A stretch of DNA of 64,000 bases from contig OY752149.1 in the NCBI GenBank assembly GCA_963573315.1, forward strand, positions 1,488,001 to 1,552,000, in the 5' to 3' direction. The number at the start of each line of letters is the position of its first letter. Within the stretch, counting starts at the first letter, position 1. The translations under genes were made by a program, and so were the position numbers. Shown here piece after piece: positions 41,535-53,675 of the stretch. Under the pieces are notes generated by a model that saw only the letters and a program-made list of their open reading frames with translations, was not told where the DNA came from and did no database searches. This DNA is from Entomortierella parvispora (taxonomy: Eukaryota > Mortierellomycota > Mortierellomycetes > Mortierellales > Mortierellaceae).

Positions 41535-44500
41535 ATGGACATGGATCTGGAGCAGTTCGAGCTCCTGGAGCTGGTCAACAAGATCAACAACGAGCTCATG
41601 AACCATACTGGCGTCGACGACAAGACTGTTGGTAAGCACTATATTCGCTCTAAACGGTTGATCGCAGCATGCTTCATTCAAAAAGTTCAACTCACTCTCT
41701 TAATACTTTTGCAACCGCTCAATGTCACTCTAGCTGAATTCGTGATCCATCTTCACGAGGAATCACCCGATTACTCAACTTTCAAGGCAGAGGTCCAGGA
41801 GGTTGGCGATTTTTCTGATTCGTTTGTTGGAAATCTGGATCGACTCATCAGGACAATGCATCCCAAGAACAAGAAGGTTGCCGAACCTACCCCAGTCGAT
41901 AAGGCTGCCATTGCAGACGAGAAGAAGCATCGATTTCCTGGGCTCGCCATCCCTAATAACACCGACTGGCCTGACAAAGAGGACTCCAAGGACAAGGCCG
42001 TCGTCAACGATATCATGTCTGAATTCGAAAATATGCTAGAGTCCACAAAACAGGAGAGCAGGAAGAGAAGCCTGAGCAGAAGCCCAGACAGGAGACGAGT
42101 TCGTTCTCGTTCAAGAGAGCGCTATGATCGAGATAGTTACGGTCGTGGGCGTGAACGTGGAGGACGCGGGCGCAGCCGCAGCCGTAGTCGCAGCCCTTAT
42201 CGACGAGGTGATGACAGAAGACGAGACAATGGAAGAGATAATGGCAGATCCTCTATGGACGACTCGCCTCTGCTGTACAAAATCTACTCGGGGAGAGTTG
42301 CCAATATTAAGCCCTTTGGCGCGTTTGTAACTTTGGACGGCGTACGAGGAAAGGTAGAAGGAATGGTTCATATCTCCATGCTGCAAAACACCCGCGTAAA
42401 CGACGTCTCAGAGGTTGTCAAGAGGAACGATATTGTCAAGGTCAAGGTCATGTCTGTCACCTCAACAAAAGTGTCTCTTTCCATGAAGGACGTCGATCAA
42501 AGGACTGGCAAGGATTTGTCACCTCATTTGCGCATCAGGACAAAGGAAGAGATGGAACAGGATGCAGCCCGTAACCCGGACCGACCCTCTTCAACCACTG
42601 TACCTATTATCGAGGACGATGAGCCTAGATCATCTAAACGGGAGCGCAGGTCTTCCACTGATCGATTTGAAATTAAGCAAATGATTGCTTCAGGTGTCAT
42701 GAATGCTGCCGACTATCCCGGTATCGACGATGATATTGGAAGGATAGACAGCCTGGAGGCAGAGGAGGAGCTTGACATTGAGTTGGTTGAGGATGAGCCA
42801 CTGTTCTTGAAAGGCCAAGCACGGCACGCCTTGGATCTGAGTCCAGTCAAGGTCGTTAAGGCTCCTGATGGTACCCTGAACAGAGCAGCTCTTTCTGGAG
42901 CAGCTTTGGCAAAAGAACGAAAGGAACTGAAGCAGTCTGAAGTCAACGCAGAATACGACTCTGTTCCAAAGGATATCAACAAGCCATGGCTGGATCCCAT
43001 GCCCGAACCAGGAGAGCGCAATTTTGCCCAGGATCTGAGAGGAAGCGCAGCCAGCGGCAAGGCGGGGCAAATGCCAGAGTGGAAGATGAATACGTTTGGA
43101 AAGGCTACAACCTATGGAAGGATCACTGACCTGAGCATGCAGCAGCAGCGAGAGTCTCTTCCCATTTTCAAACTTCGCGAGCAACTTGTTCAGGCCGTCA
43201 GAGACAATCAGGTCCTGGTCGTTATTGGAGAAACCGGATCTGGAAAGACAACGCAGATGACACAGTACCTTGCAGAAGAGGGATTTACTACGAACGGTCG
43301 AATTGGTTGCACACAGCCTCGTCGAGTGGCCGCAATGTCTGTTGCTAAGCGTGTGTCTGAGGAAGTTGGTTGTCGACTGGGCCAGGAGGTTGGTTATACT
43401 ATTCGTTTCGAGGACTGCACCAGCCCCGACACAAGGATCAAGTACATGACAGACGGAATGTTGATGAGAGAGTGTCTTGTAGATTCTTCCATGTCAGCGT
43501 ACTCTGTCATTATTCTGGACGAGGCTCACGAGCGCACAGTCAGTACCGACGTTCTTTTCGGACTGTTGAAACAGGCCACCAGAAAGAGAAAGGACTTGAA
43601 GATCATTGTCACTTCGGCCACCATGGATGCCGAAAAGTTCTCTTCCTACTTCTATGGCTGCCCCATTTTCACCATCCCTGGTCGCGAATATCCTGTGGAA
43701 ATTCTTTACACCAAAGACCCGGAATCTGATTACTTGGATGCCTCTCTTATTACCGTCATGCAAATTCACTTATCCGAGCCAGCAGGAGACATCCTTCTGT
43801 TTTTGACAGGTCAGGAAGAGATTGATACGGCCGCTGAGATTCTCTACGAGCGTATGAAGGCTCTAGGACCTATGGTGCCCGAGATGATTGTCCTACCCGT
43901 TTACAGTGCCCTTCCATCCGAGATGCAGTCGAAGATTTTTGAACCTACGCCACCCGGAGCTCGTAAGGTCGTTATCGCTACCAACGTTGCGGAGACAAGT
44001 ATCACCATCGACGGTATTTACTATGTGGTCGATCCCGGATTTGTGAAACAGAATGCTTACGATGCCAAGCTTGGAATGGATTCCTTGATTGTCACGCCTA
44101 TTTCACAAGCACAGGCTCGCCAACGGTCTGGACGTGCCGGACGCACAGGTCCAGGAAAATGCTATCGTCTCTACACTGAGGCTGCCTACCGGAACGAGAT
44201 GATGGCCAACCCAGTACCTGAAATCCAGCGTACAAATCTGGCCATGATTGTCTTGACACTGAAGGCTATGGGTATCAATGATTTGATCAATTTCGATTTC
44301 ATGGACCCTCCACCAGTCCAGACCCTGTTGACAGCTTTGGAACAGCTCTTTGCGCTCTCTGCATTGGATTCTGAAGGCCTTCTCACTCGTCTCGGTCGCA
44401 AAATGGCTGTGTTCCCCATGGAGCCCCCTCTCGCCAAGATGTTGATTTTGTCTGCGGATCTCAACTGCTCCGAGGAGATCTTGACAATTGTTTCGATGCT

Positions 44501-45233
44501 CAGTGTCCAAAACGTATTCCATCGACCCAAGGAAAAGCAAGCACAAGCTGACAGCAAGAAGGCAAAGTTTCATCAGCCTGAAGGAGATCATTTGACGTTA
44601 CTTACGGTGTACAATGCTTGGAAGGCATCCAAGTTCTCGAACCCATGGTGCGTGGACAACTTTATTCAAGCGCGAGGAATGAAGCGCGCGGCTGATGTCA
44701 GGAAACAGCTTTTGGGGTACATGGATCGGTACAACCAGGATGTGGTCTCTTGCGGAAAGAATTATACCAAGGTCAGAAGAGCACTCTGTGGAGGCTTCTT
44801 CCGTCATGCGGCTAAGAAGGATCCCCAAGAGGGCTATAAGACTCTGGTAGAGGGCACGCCCGTGTATATTCACCCAAGCAGTTCGCTATTCAACAAGAAT
44901 CCTGAATGGTATGTTAGAGTCGGACTGTGCTGTTTAGGTGATGACAAGTATGACTGGGAAGCACTTACTTACGACTGGAATCTTCATAACAATAGGGTGA
45001 TCTACCATGAGCTGGTCATGACGACAAAAGAGTACATGCGAGAGGTGACAGCCATTGAGCCCAAGTGGCTCACAGAGGCTGCGCCAACGTTCTTCAAGGT
45101 TGCCGACGCCAATAAGATCTCCCGCCGCAAACGCCAAGAGAAGATCGAGCCACTCTTCAACCGTTACGAGAAGCCAAACGAGTGGCGTCTCAGTCGCCTC
45201 AAGACGGGCAGTCGTGCGTCACAGACGTTCTAA
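41535..45233 (+). CDS. PRP22: Pre-mRNA splicing DEAH-box helicase PRP22/DHX8
   Basis: Exons 41535-41631 and 41734-45233; 1198 residues. PRP22 releases spliced mRNA from the post-catalytic spliceosome. N-terminal helical segment ([17 protein letters not shown]...[11 protein letters not shown]), an RS/RG-rich stretch ([20 protein letters not shown]), then an S1 RNA-binding domain near residues 213-285 ([20 protein letters not shown]...). The helicase core shows [10 protein letters not shown] (motif I, about residue 531), ILDEAHERT (II), [10 protein letters not shown] (III), [11 protein letters not shown] (V) and [12 protein letters not shown] (VI). The winged-helix/ratchet and OB regions extend to the C-terminus. 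The S1 domain plus DEAH identifies PRP22 rather than PRP2, PRP16 or PRP43. The only intron (102 bp, GTAAGC...CTAG) is a multiple of three without an in-frame stop, so reading through it adds 34 non-conserved residues. Confidence 0.97.
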   Translation: MDMDLEQFELLELVNKINNELMNHTGVDDKTVGKHYIRSKRLIAACFIQKVQLTLLILLQPLNVTLAEFVIHLHEESPDYSTFKAEVQEVGDFSDSFVGNLDRLIRTMHPKNKKVAEPTPVDKAAIADEKKHRFPGLAIPNNTDWPDKEDSKDKAVVNDIMSEFENMLESTKQESRKRSLSRSPDRRRVRSRSRERYDRDSYGRGRERGGRGRSRSRSRSPYRRGDDRRRDNGRDNGRSSMDDSPLLYKIYSGRVANIKPFGAFVTLDGVRGKVEGMVHISMLQNTRVNDVSEVVKRNDIVKVKVMSVTSTKVSLSMKDVDQRTGKDLSPHLRIRTKEEMEQDAARNPDRPSSTTVPIIEDDEPRSSKRERRSSTDRFEIKQMIASGVMNAADYPGIDDDIGRIDSLEAEEELDIELVEDEPLFLKGQARHALDLSPVKVVKAPDGTLNRAALSGAALAKERKELKQSEVNAEYDSVPKDINKPWLDPMPEPGERNFAQDLRGSAASGKAGQMPEWKMNTFGKATTYGRITDLSMQQQRESLPIFKLREQLVQAVRDNQVLVVIGETGSGKTTQMTQYLAEEGFTTNGRIGCTQPRRVAAMSVAKRVSEEVGCRLGQEVGYTIRFEDCTSPDTRIKYMTDGMLMRECLVDSSMSAYSVIILDEAHERTVSTDVLFGLLKQATRKRKDLKIIVTSATMDAEKFSSYFYGCPIFTIPGREYPVEILYTKDPESDYLDASLITVMQIHLSEPAGDILLFLTGQEEIDTAAEILYERMKALGPMVPEMIVLPVYSALPSEMQSKIFEPTPPGARKVVIATNVAETSITIDGIYYVVDPGFVKQNAYDAKLGMDSLIVTPISQAQARQRSGRAGRTGPGKCYRLYTEAAYRNEMMANPVPEIQRTNLAMIVLTLKAMGINDLINFDFMDPPPVQTLLTALEQLFALSALDSEGLLTRLGRKMAVFPMEPPLAKMLILSADLNCSEEILTIVSMLSVQNVFHRPKEKQAQADSKKAKFHQPEGDHLTLLTVYNAWKASKFSNPWCVDNFIQARGMKRAADVRKQLLGYMDRYNQDVVSCGKNYTKVRRALCGGFFRHAAKKDPQEGYKTLVEGTPVYIHPSSSLFNKNPEWYVRVGLCCLGDDKYDWEALTYDWNLHNNRVIYHELVMTTKEYMREVTAIEPKWLTEAAPTFFKVADANKISRRKRQEKIEPLFNRYEKPNEWRLSRLKTGSRASQTF

Positions 45234-45360
45234 AGCATGGGCCACTACTCTATATTACATTATTAAATACACTTTTTGCTTGGTTGCATGCTCTTCATAT
45301 TTTTCGTCCAAGAATGTGTCGAATCGAGTCGCGCAGGCTCAGAATGACAGAAAAAATCAT

Positions 45361-45366
45361 CACGTG
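45361..45366. promoter_or_regulatory. CACGTG element upstream of WRS1
   Basis: Palindromic ATCACGTGAT, 133 bp before the tryptophanyl-tRNA synthetase ATG and about 125 bp after the PRP22 stop. Confidence 0.5.
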
Positions 45367-45498
45367 ATATTCTTATTTTTCGATTTTTTTTTCTCGCTTA
45401 AAACCGTTCGCCCGTTTGGAGGGTTCCTGCCATTCCTTCATTCTCATCTTCATCCTTTCAACCCAACCCAACCCTACTTGACTCAACCAAATTCAAAC

Positions 45499-47540
45499 AT
45501 GTCGGCCGAACAACAGGACATTGTGGCGTACGCGGACCCTCACCTGGACATGAGCTGGAAGATTCTGTCTTTGGCACCACCAGACAAACATTCATCAATT
45601 ACCAGGAAGACTGATTATCTCCTCTACTTATTTTGCATAATGAACTTAGACCCATGGAGAACGCATCCATCTCTACTGGACAGGCTGAACAAATTGGTGC
45701 GCAGACTGGAATGTCTTCAGGGCGCTGACCAACACCAGAAACCATGGATCATATATCTTACCCTCGTTTTCTTTTATCTTTCTTTGAAATTTAGTTGACC
45801 CCTGGAACGTTCAGGGAGCCGTCGTGGATGGCAAGCAGGTCGGAATTGATTACGACAGATTGATTGCTGCTTTCGGAACCCAACATATTGACACTGCCGT
45901 TCTGGAGCGTCTGGAGAGGCTGACCGGACGCAGGCCCCATGCCTTCCTCCGTCGTGGTGTCTTTTTCTCGCACAGGTAAATAACCGAGATCCGTACCTGA
46001 TCAGCGATTGCTTACAGATCAGGATACTTTATTCCAGGGGTATATGGATAGAGTGGAAAAGAAGCCAGGGTACCATGGACCATATCATTGGTGGCTTGAA
46101 GGGCCTCGATCTTGATCAATCTTGATCCTAACTTTCTTCTTTTACACCTTGTATCACAGAGAGTTGAACCGGATTCTTGATCGATTTGAGCAAAAGAAGC
46201 CATTCTACTTGTACACTGGACGTGGGCCCTCTTCGGACAGCATGCATTTGGGACACATGGTCCCTTTTATTTTCTGTCAATACCTTCAGGAGGTCTTTGA
46301 CTGCCCTCTCGTTATTCAATTGACCGGTATGATGTGATTTGCTGACTAATCGATCAGGGCAAGCCGTGCCTGAATGTAATGTGATCCTAATAGCCTCTTT
46401 TACTTTTTGAAACATTAGATGACGAGAAGTTCTTGTTCAAGCCTAACTTGAAGCTCGAGGAGTGCATCAAGTTCTCGAGACAGAACGCCAGGGATATCAT
46501 TGCTTGCGGCTTCAACCCCGAGAAGACCTTCATCTTTTCCAACCTTTTGCATGTCGGGTAAGGCTGGGGTGTTTTTTTTCTAATCTCAATTCAATGGCGT
46601 GTTTTTTCGGCTAACCTTTCCATCTTCATGTCTGCTCTAGAGGTGCTTTCTATCAAAATGTTGTTCGCATTTCTCGCTGCATCACCTACAGCGCCTCAAA
46701 GTCGACTTTTGGGTTTGTGGACAGCGATAACGTGGGCAAGTCTCACTTTGTGTCTGTTCAGGCTGCACCCTCTTTCTCCAACACTTTCCCCGAGATCTTT
46801 GGAACTCGCTCAGATATTCCTTGCTTGATTCCCTGCGCCATCGATCAGGATCCTTACTTCCGCCTCACGCGTGATGTTGCTCACAAGCTCAAGTACCCCA
46901 AGCCTTCTTTGATCCACGCAAAGTTCTTCCCAGCTCTTCAGGGACCCGGCACCAAGATGAGTGCCTCTGTCGACAGCTCGGCCATCTTCATGACAGATAC
47001 CCAGGCCCAAATCAAGAACAAGATCAACCGTCATGCCTACTCTGGCGGTGGAGCAACCATGGACTTGCACAAGGAGTTTGGAGGACGCCCTGAGGATGAT
47101 ATTCCTTTCCAGTACCTGTCCTTCTTCTTGGATGATGATGAGGAGATCAGCGAAATTGAGAAGGTACGACATTTTTATTCTTGTCTCTTGAAGGAAGCGA
47201 GAAGCATGTTCAAGATGGATTGTTAATTCTATTTTCTGTATTTACTTTTTTCAACCTAGACCTACCGCGCTGGAACCCTCTCTACCGGCGAGCTCAAGAA
47301 GCGCTGCATTGAAGTTATTCAGAAGTTTGTTGCCGACTTCCAGACTGTAAGAGAACATGAAGGGCGACAGTGTGTTATGAAGTTGCTTCAAGGCGAACGA
47401 GTCAAGCTGGGTATCCATGGCGATCTGACATTTTTCTCTCTCTTATTTCATCCCTTTAGCGCAAGGCTGCGGTCACAGAGGAGATTTTGGATCAATACAT
47501 GACTCCTCGCTCCATGGGAGTCGATCTTTCTGCCAAATAG
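45499..47540 (+). CDS. WRS1: Cytoplasmic tryptophanyl-tRNA synthetase
   Basis: Eight exons: 45499-45527, 45650-45696, 45795-45975, 46160-46326, 46419-46557, 46641-47163, 47260-47346, 47460-47540; 417 residues. It charges tRNA-Trp in the cytosol. Joined exons give [16 protein letters not shown]...[14 protein letters not shown], then [18 protein letters not shown] and [20 protein letters not shown]. The class I signatures are MHLGH (HIGH-like, in [19 protein letters not shown]) and TKMSAS (KMSKS). [20 protein letters not shown] and [18 protein letters not shown] are eukaryote-type. The first two coding exons are very short (29 and 47 bases). An ATG on exon 2 (45654) could also serve as a start, giving a protein 11 residues shorter. 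Confidence 0.95.
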
Positions 47541-48050
47541 AACGATCTGCGCTACAAAAGTATAAGAGAACAGGGCGACGTGTTCAAGTATGACACTCCA
47601 ATTATTCCATACCAACAGACTCGACGAAATAAACTTGAAATCCTAAGAAATCCGAAATATGCTCTCCCCTTCCATTGAAAGCCATTAAAAACACTGTCAA
47701 CCCAGCTTTATGTTTATTCCACTATCATCATTGTTCAAATGGCACCGGAAACGATAGTAAAAAATGTACAAATTTTTTGTTTGTTTGTATTTTTTGGGTA
47801 GAGAAAAAAAAATGCATCTATGTCAGTTCCATCCTCTCTTTGGTTCAAAATATTGTTTTTCTTTCCCTTCTTTTTGCTCGATCCTTGTTAGAATCAAATC
47901 CTGCAAAAAAAATGAAGAAAATAAAAACAAATATCTTGCTCATCTCTGTCCATTCGAATCGATCCAGTTTGTGTGTGCATGGGAAGGATCAAAAACAGCA
48001 ACACCTCGTTTCTTTCTTCATGTTTGGGGGGTCAATCTTTAGGATCTCTT
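47541..48050. other. Convergent 3' region between WRS1 and eIF3h
   Basis: 510 bp between two stop codons, AT-rich, with AATAAA-like signals (for example AATAAACTTG near 47629). No gene recognised. Confidence 0.6.
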
Positions 48051-49952
48051 TCACTTTTGCAACTCGCCGACAGCAAACAGCTTTCCTAATGTTGGTCCAG
48101 CAAATTCGTTGATCTGTTTGCAGTAGTTGTCGATCTGTCCAGAGATCAAGAGGTGGTCCAGACGGCTAGGCTCAGCAGGGAGCTTGAACATGGCATCGAC
48201 ATCCTCGTTGGGGAGAGGAGCCTGACCAGCCTGAGCACGGCGAGCGTTCTCGGTTTTCTAAAAGACACAAAATTGAAAAGAAAGAAAGAAATACAAAAAA
48301 AAAGTAAGCACGCAGTCTTTTGTAAGTGATTCCTTCCACACCAAGATAAGAGGCCCTATCGGGATATATGTTTTTTCATACTCTGTTGAGGATGTGAGCG
48401 GCCTTCTTCTTGTTCTCACGCTCGACGCTGCGCTGCCAGTAAGCATAGTTGCCCTGCTCCTGGGTGTGATCGTCAATGGTATCCATCAAGTTCTCCAAGT
48501 TCTTGGCAACGAAGGGATCCATGCTCAAGTCCAACATGTCAAAGCTGGGGGTCAAAACGGAGCTCTTGGCGGGGGTGTTGTTCTTGTAGGTGTTCAAGTG
48601 GGAAGAAGAAACCTCAAGGGTCTCGTCCGAGGACTCGAGCTCGTAAAGGAGAGCGCTCAAGAGGGCAGTGTTGCGGATGGTGATGGGGAGCTCCTCAAAG
48701 ATGTTGGAGAAGGTCAACTTGGCCTTGGCCAAAGCCTCGGTGGTAAACTTCTTTTCCTTGTACAACTTCATGAAGGCGGGGGTGAGGCGAAGAGCACGGA
48801 GGTTGAGGTTGCCCATGGAGGAGCGAGCGACATCTAGAAACATGGCAGCAGCAAAGAGCACACACAAAAGTCAGATCAGAGGTCCCCTAGTAGAAATAAT
48901 AGCCAGCGAGTCGATCCATGATCCTAGCAAGATTTAAAAAAAGGATCATGTCCCCTCCCCTACCATGGATGATGAGGACAGACTTGCTCAAAGCCTGCTG
49001 GAACTCGAACTGGTGGTCGATCAAGGACTGGTTCATAAAGTTGCCCATGTTGGTCGACTGGTACCATCCAACAGAGTTGTCGTCAACGTTCACCTCGCGC
49101 AAGCAGTGCATCATCTGCAACTGGTACTGGGAACCTATTCAGTTGGAAAAAGGATTTAGAGAGTCGGCGTTTGTAATCTTCCTTGAATGAACTTGATATT
49201 CTCGTCCTTGACAGTTCAAATATTCAAATAAAAATGCAAAGGAATCCGCACCCTCAAAGTCCTCAGAGTCCTGGTTCTTGGGCATGGGGAAGGAGTGGGT
49301 GACCTCGAGAACTCCATTGACATCCAAACCCATCAACTGTCCGGTGACTGTGGTAGGGACAGACTCGCGGCAGTGCTTGACAATCTTGAGAACGACCTGT
49401 AGTGGTGGAAGGCAGGAAAGTTGTTTAGATTGCGAGCTCTTCGTCTCTTCTCGACGTGACAGAGAATACAAGAAAATCGAGCTTGAGCGGGCAAGAGGTG
49501 AGGGAGAGGGAATGTCCATGATCCAGTTCCTGTGCCTGTTGCTGTCGCCAGTCGCTGGATGCAAAGGCATGTAGACGATGCGCTGTCTCTCTGTGCGTTT
49601 CCTTGTCTCGAGCTGTTCTTTAGCCTGCATGCAAATAATAATAATAATAAAAAAAAAGTGTGTGCTAATAGTCCAAAGGGTCGTCTCGTGTGTGCCAAGG
49701 GTGTCAAGTGTGCCAAGAGTGCATCAAGAGTGTGCCGAGTCGAAAAGAGTCAAAAAGAGCCGTCCTTGTCCGCCGCAGTGTGAGATGTGCGTGTTTGCAT
49801 GAATGGTTGGTTGGTTTGGCTGGTTGGTCAAGTGTGCTTTGATGAAAGAGGGAGCAGGGGCGACATTGTACCATGGCATCAAGCTGGACGCTGTGGATGG
49901 GGGCGGTGCCCTCAATGTCCAGGGCGGCAGACAGCTCCTTGTTGGCGGGCAT
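48051..49952 (-). CDS. EIF3H: Eukaryotic translation initiation factor 3 subunit H
   Basis: Five exons: 49952-49872, 49396-49252, 49134-48964, 48833-48382, 48257-48051; 351 residues, about the size of human eIF3h. The MPN domain begins VQLDAM-VVLKIVKHCRESVP and TTVTGQLMGLDVNGVLEVTH. Where active JAMM proteases have HxHx7SxxD, this protein has YQSTNMGNFMNQSLID, so it is an MPN-minus, non-catalytic subunit as expected. QYQLQMMHCLREVNVDDNSV and IIHDVARSSMGNLNLRALRL are eIF3h hallmarks. The C-terminal helices include DNYCKQINEFAGPTLGKLF. It contrasts with CSN5 at 33 kb, a catalytically complete MPN protein. Divergent from RRS1 with a 477 bp shared promoter. Confidence 0.96.
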
Positions 49953-50429
49953 GATGTGGAAGAATGGGGGATGGAGGGATGAAGGAGAGGAGAGGATGAG
50001 AAAAAGAGAAAGGGATCCAGCGAGTGATGCAGGCAGTGGCAAATCTCCAATCTGCCAGGCGTGCGCCCTCACCTGCGTTTTGCACGCTGTGGGTCCATCT
50101 CTGAGTCTCAGGGACCGAAAAAAAACACGGGAGACGAATCACCGATCCAGCTCAAATCGCATGGGCTGCGCTGGCAGTTCTGTCCAGCGAATGAGGGGCA
50201 GTCACAGTTGTTTACACATTTTTTTTCTTTTTTTTCTCTGCAACCAAGGCTCGCACCAGGTGCACACACTCACTCCACAGGGCACACACTTCCCTAACGA
50301 AACTGGCCCATTGACCTTCATTCATCCACCACCATCATCCTTCCATCCCACCCATTCTCTTCATCGCCTCTCACCCCCATCCATTTATTCCCCCCTTTCC
50401 CCCCTCTCCTCTTTCATATATACTCTACA

Positions 50430-51609
50430 ATGGATGTCTCCGAGGTTCTCGCCGCTCACAAGCAAAAGTTGTACGTCGCTGCTTTGCACTCTTGGCACCA
50501 CTCTTGGATAGCCGTCCTTCCTGCATCTCTTTCATCTTTCCTTGCAGCAACAGCCAGCTAAACGCACCCACTCTCTTTTCAATCCTAATGGTCTAATAGC
50601 AAGTCAGTGTCAGTAGAGGGAAAGATTATTCCTCTCGAGTTTGATCTTGGCCTTCTTACCGCATACGATCAGAACCCCGTCGACGAGGTTGCACTCAAGT
50701 AAGAGAAAACTTTATGGATCCTTACTTCTCCCTCAGTTCGGTCCTGCCTACCTGGACATAAAGAGCGCTGCCATCCTATTTCCTGCATCAAGGACTGTAA
50801 CTGACCATCTTTTCTTTTCATCTTTCTTGAATTTGTCCGGTGGTTTTTGCAGGAAGAACAAGGATGAATACCTTCACGAGCTCTCCAGAGACAATGCCCA
50901 ACTCTTGTTCAACGAAATCTTTCAGCTTCAGACGATATCCGATGACAATGGCGTGATGGCCATGCTTCCCAACCCCACCACATTGCTTCCCCGTGAGAAG
51001 CCTTTGCCCAAGCCCAAGCCCGAAACCCGCTGGGAGAAGTTTGCCAAGGCCAAGGGTATTGTCAACCGCAAGAAGGAGAGAATGGTCTATGACGATAACT
51101 CTGGAGAATATAAGCCCCGCTGGGGTTACAAGGGTATCAACGACGACGGCTCCAAGGACTGGATTATTGAGGTCCCCGCCGGCGCCAACCCCATGGATGA
51201 TCAGTACGAGGCTAGAAGAGAGGCCAAGAAGGAGCGTATCGAGCGTAACGACAAGCGTCACCAGCGTAACTTGGAGGAGGCTGCTGTTGCCACAAAGATG
51301 GATCAGAAGGCTGTCAACAAGGGTGATCGCCCCAACATGGACAATGTTCGCTCATTGAAGCGCAAGGAGATTGAGAACCAGATCTTGATCAGCAAAAACT
51401 CGACCGCCAGTGCAGGCAAATTCGACAGTGCCATCAAGGGTGACCTTAAGCCCAAGGGTATCAAGCGTCAGTTCGAGCCCAACGTCACTGCCGATCTTTC
51501 AAAGGAGAAGGCTGGCAACATGAGCATCTTGGACAGAGTCGTCGGAAAGAACGGAGAGGATCTCGTGAACGTCCGCAAGGCCATCAAGGCAACAAAGGCC
51601 CGTCGTTAA
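50430..51609 (+). CDS. RRS1: Ribosome biogenesis regulatory protein RRS1
   Basis: Exons 50430-50470, 50600-50698 and 50853-51609; 298 residues. RRS1 acts with RPF2 to bring 5S rRNA, L5 and L11 into pre-60S particles in the nucleolus, so it is functionally linked to RPL11 at 3.6 kb. Family blocks visible: IPLEFDLGLLTAYDQNPVDE, the NAQLLFNEIFQL helix, LPREKPLPKPKPETRWEKFA, KKERMVYDDNSGEYKPRWGY and a Lys/Arg-rich C-terminus ending RKAIKATKARR. Both introns have GT...AG ends, and all three exons are in phase. Confidence 0.96.
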
Positions 51610-51819
51610 AAAGCTCCTTTTTTTGTCCTGTTCTCCAAGAAAGAAAGGAAAAAAAACTAACGGAATTCAACAGAGCCAAACGATTCGTATCGGGGGAGGG
51701 AATCAAGGACCCCCCCTTTGTAACACAACCATTCTTGCCATCGCATAATAAATATATCATTTGCATCTAATGACGTTATTATATTGTTGAAAAGAGAAGG
51801 CAGGCATGTCGAATGTTTC

Positions 51820-53490
51820 TCAGAGAATGGACGATCCTGCCGCCAATGCACCTGCCAACCCAATCGAAAGCGTGACAAACGCCGCATAACGCCACGTTTG
51901 CGACTGATCTGGGTTTCCAATCTCAAAGGTATGTTCCAGAGACCGTTGCACGGGTTTCCTCTCTGCCTCCCCTGAACTGTTATCCCTTGCAGCCGATTCA
52001 TCAGGATAAAGAGACTCCGAATCTGGCAGGGGCGCTTCGCTCAATGACGATGAAGGGGGTGTCTCTTCTGTGTCTGTCAGCTGAATGTTTTGGACGCTGC
52101 CGAAAAAGTCTGTCAGCAATGCCTGATCCAGCGGCCTCTTGAACAGATCTTTCAGCACACCCGGTGTCGAATGCAAAAGGTTAAAGTCGTAGGTATCAAA
52201 CTTTCAGCAAAAAGATACGAGAGGGGTGTTAGCAGAGGCGATACGACGTGTAAATTTGGCCTACAAGTTCTGACAAGCCCAACACAAGTAGAACAACATA
52301 CCAGATCTTGGAGGGTGGCTTTGGACTGCATGTCAATCTTCTCCAGGACTTCGAGAACATAATAGGTGTACCGATCCACCACAGCTACACCAATATCAAA
52401 ATCCTCGTGATGCTATCATTCCGCAGAGTATACACAAGATAGGAATTATATGAGTGGCCTCATTCACAAAAGAGCGAAAACCCTGTTCCAAGAAAATGTG
52501 TAAAGTACACTTACAGAGTAAGAACTCTCTTTAAGCTTGCTACTTCCGGTAGCGATGATGTTGGGCGAGTGGATCTTTGTATACATGGTGTTGGCTTGGC
52601 AGGTGTCGATCATAAAGAGAATCTCGTTGTATCTCTTCTTCTCGTACATTTGCTGGAAGGCGTCTCCTAGATCATAGGCACTAATTTCCTCCGCATCCTG
52701 AAATTTCAAAAACTCTTCGCCTCCATGACCCGTCATGTACACAAAGATGTTGGACTGGTCATCTGTTAAAAGTCGTTTGGAGCGCGGGGTATCCTTTGCG
52801 ACGCGACCTACCAATTGTATTGGAGGTTGCACGATCAGAATCTTTAGTAAAAAGTGGATCGGTTCCCATTTTTTTCACTTGCTTCTGGCGTCTCTGGTTC
52901 GATTGTCACTCACCCGTCAAAAGTCGAATAAAGTTCTCGACAGTAACTTCGTAGCCTCTGTAGTCGACCTCAACATTTTCACCATAGAGATCAAGAGGTT
53001 GCCCCTTGTTATTGTACACTGTTGCTGGGAAAATGTTTCGAGAGTTGCAGGCGACATCGTCTGCAAGCATCATGATAATGTTTGAGTCTGGGATGCCGAG
53101 TCGTTTAACGGTTCTGTACATGGAGAGAGTATTGGCGATATGACGATAGTTGAACCAGAAGCGCGATGTGCACACCTACAAAGTCAGATAGGACATGATT
53201 TCGTTACTAACACGTCAAAGCTGCGCACTAGGCCCATGAAGTAGTCCGGCAACGCAGGCACAGCTAAGGGGCCTTTCTGACAATCAGGGTGACATGATGT
53301 TGGTGTAAAGGAATGGGACGCTCATTGGCATTCGTACCAGGACTGCCCAGTTGTTTGTATGGCCGCTCTTGCTCTTGCTCTTTTCAAAAAAGCCCTCGAC
53401 GTCGTTGGGGTTACTGGTGACAGTGACAGCCAGGGCCGTGGCAGCACAGACGGCGGCAACGATGCCTCTGAGAAGCATTCCTGGCTTCAT
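51820..53490 (-). CDS. GPI8: GPI-anchor transamidase catalytic subunit GPI8/PIG-K
   Basis: Five exons: 53490-53338, 53175-52914, 52807-52515, 52412-52302, 52200-51820; 399 residues. It is the caspase-like (C13) subunit that cleaves C-terminal GPI signals in the ER lumen. There is an N-terminal signal anchor ([21 protein letters not shown]), then [20 protein letters not shown] and [20 protein letters not shown]. The catalytic dyad is the His of TGHGG and the Cys of DTCQANT. A single transmembrane segment ([18 protein letters not shown]) ends the protein, preceded by a Ser/Glu/Pro-rich linker of about 70 residues that is longer than in yeast. Introns 2 and 3 are short (106 and 102 bp). Head-to-head with the SAP30BP gene, 185 bp apart. 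Confidence 0.96.
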
Positions 53491-53571
53491 GATAGATGTG
53501 GGTGAAAAAGATGAGGGAGGGGATGATGGGGATGGAGAAGGAAGGGGACTAATGCATGCGTTGGAACTGGT

Positions 53572-53577
53572 CACGTG
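53572..53577. promoter_or_regulatory. CACGTG element in GPI8/SAP30BP bidirectional promoter
   Basis: GTCACGTG located 82 bp from the GPI8 ATG and about 99 bp from the SAP30BP ATG, in an intergenic gap of only 185 bp. Confidence 0.55.
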
Positions 53578-53675
53578 CTAATCGTATTCTGTATTTAGTG
53601 GCGAATCGCAAAACTTGTCGTTTTGTAGCATCAAGTCAACTACATCAGGGCCGACCGCCAAGAGATAGCCGCGCG

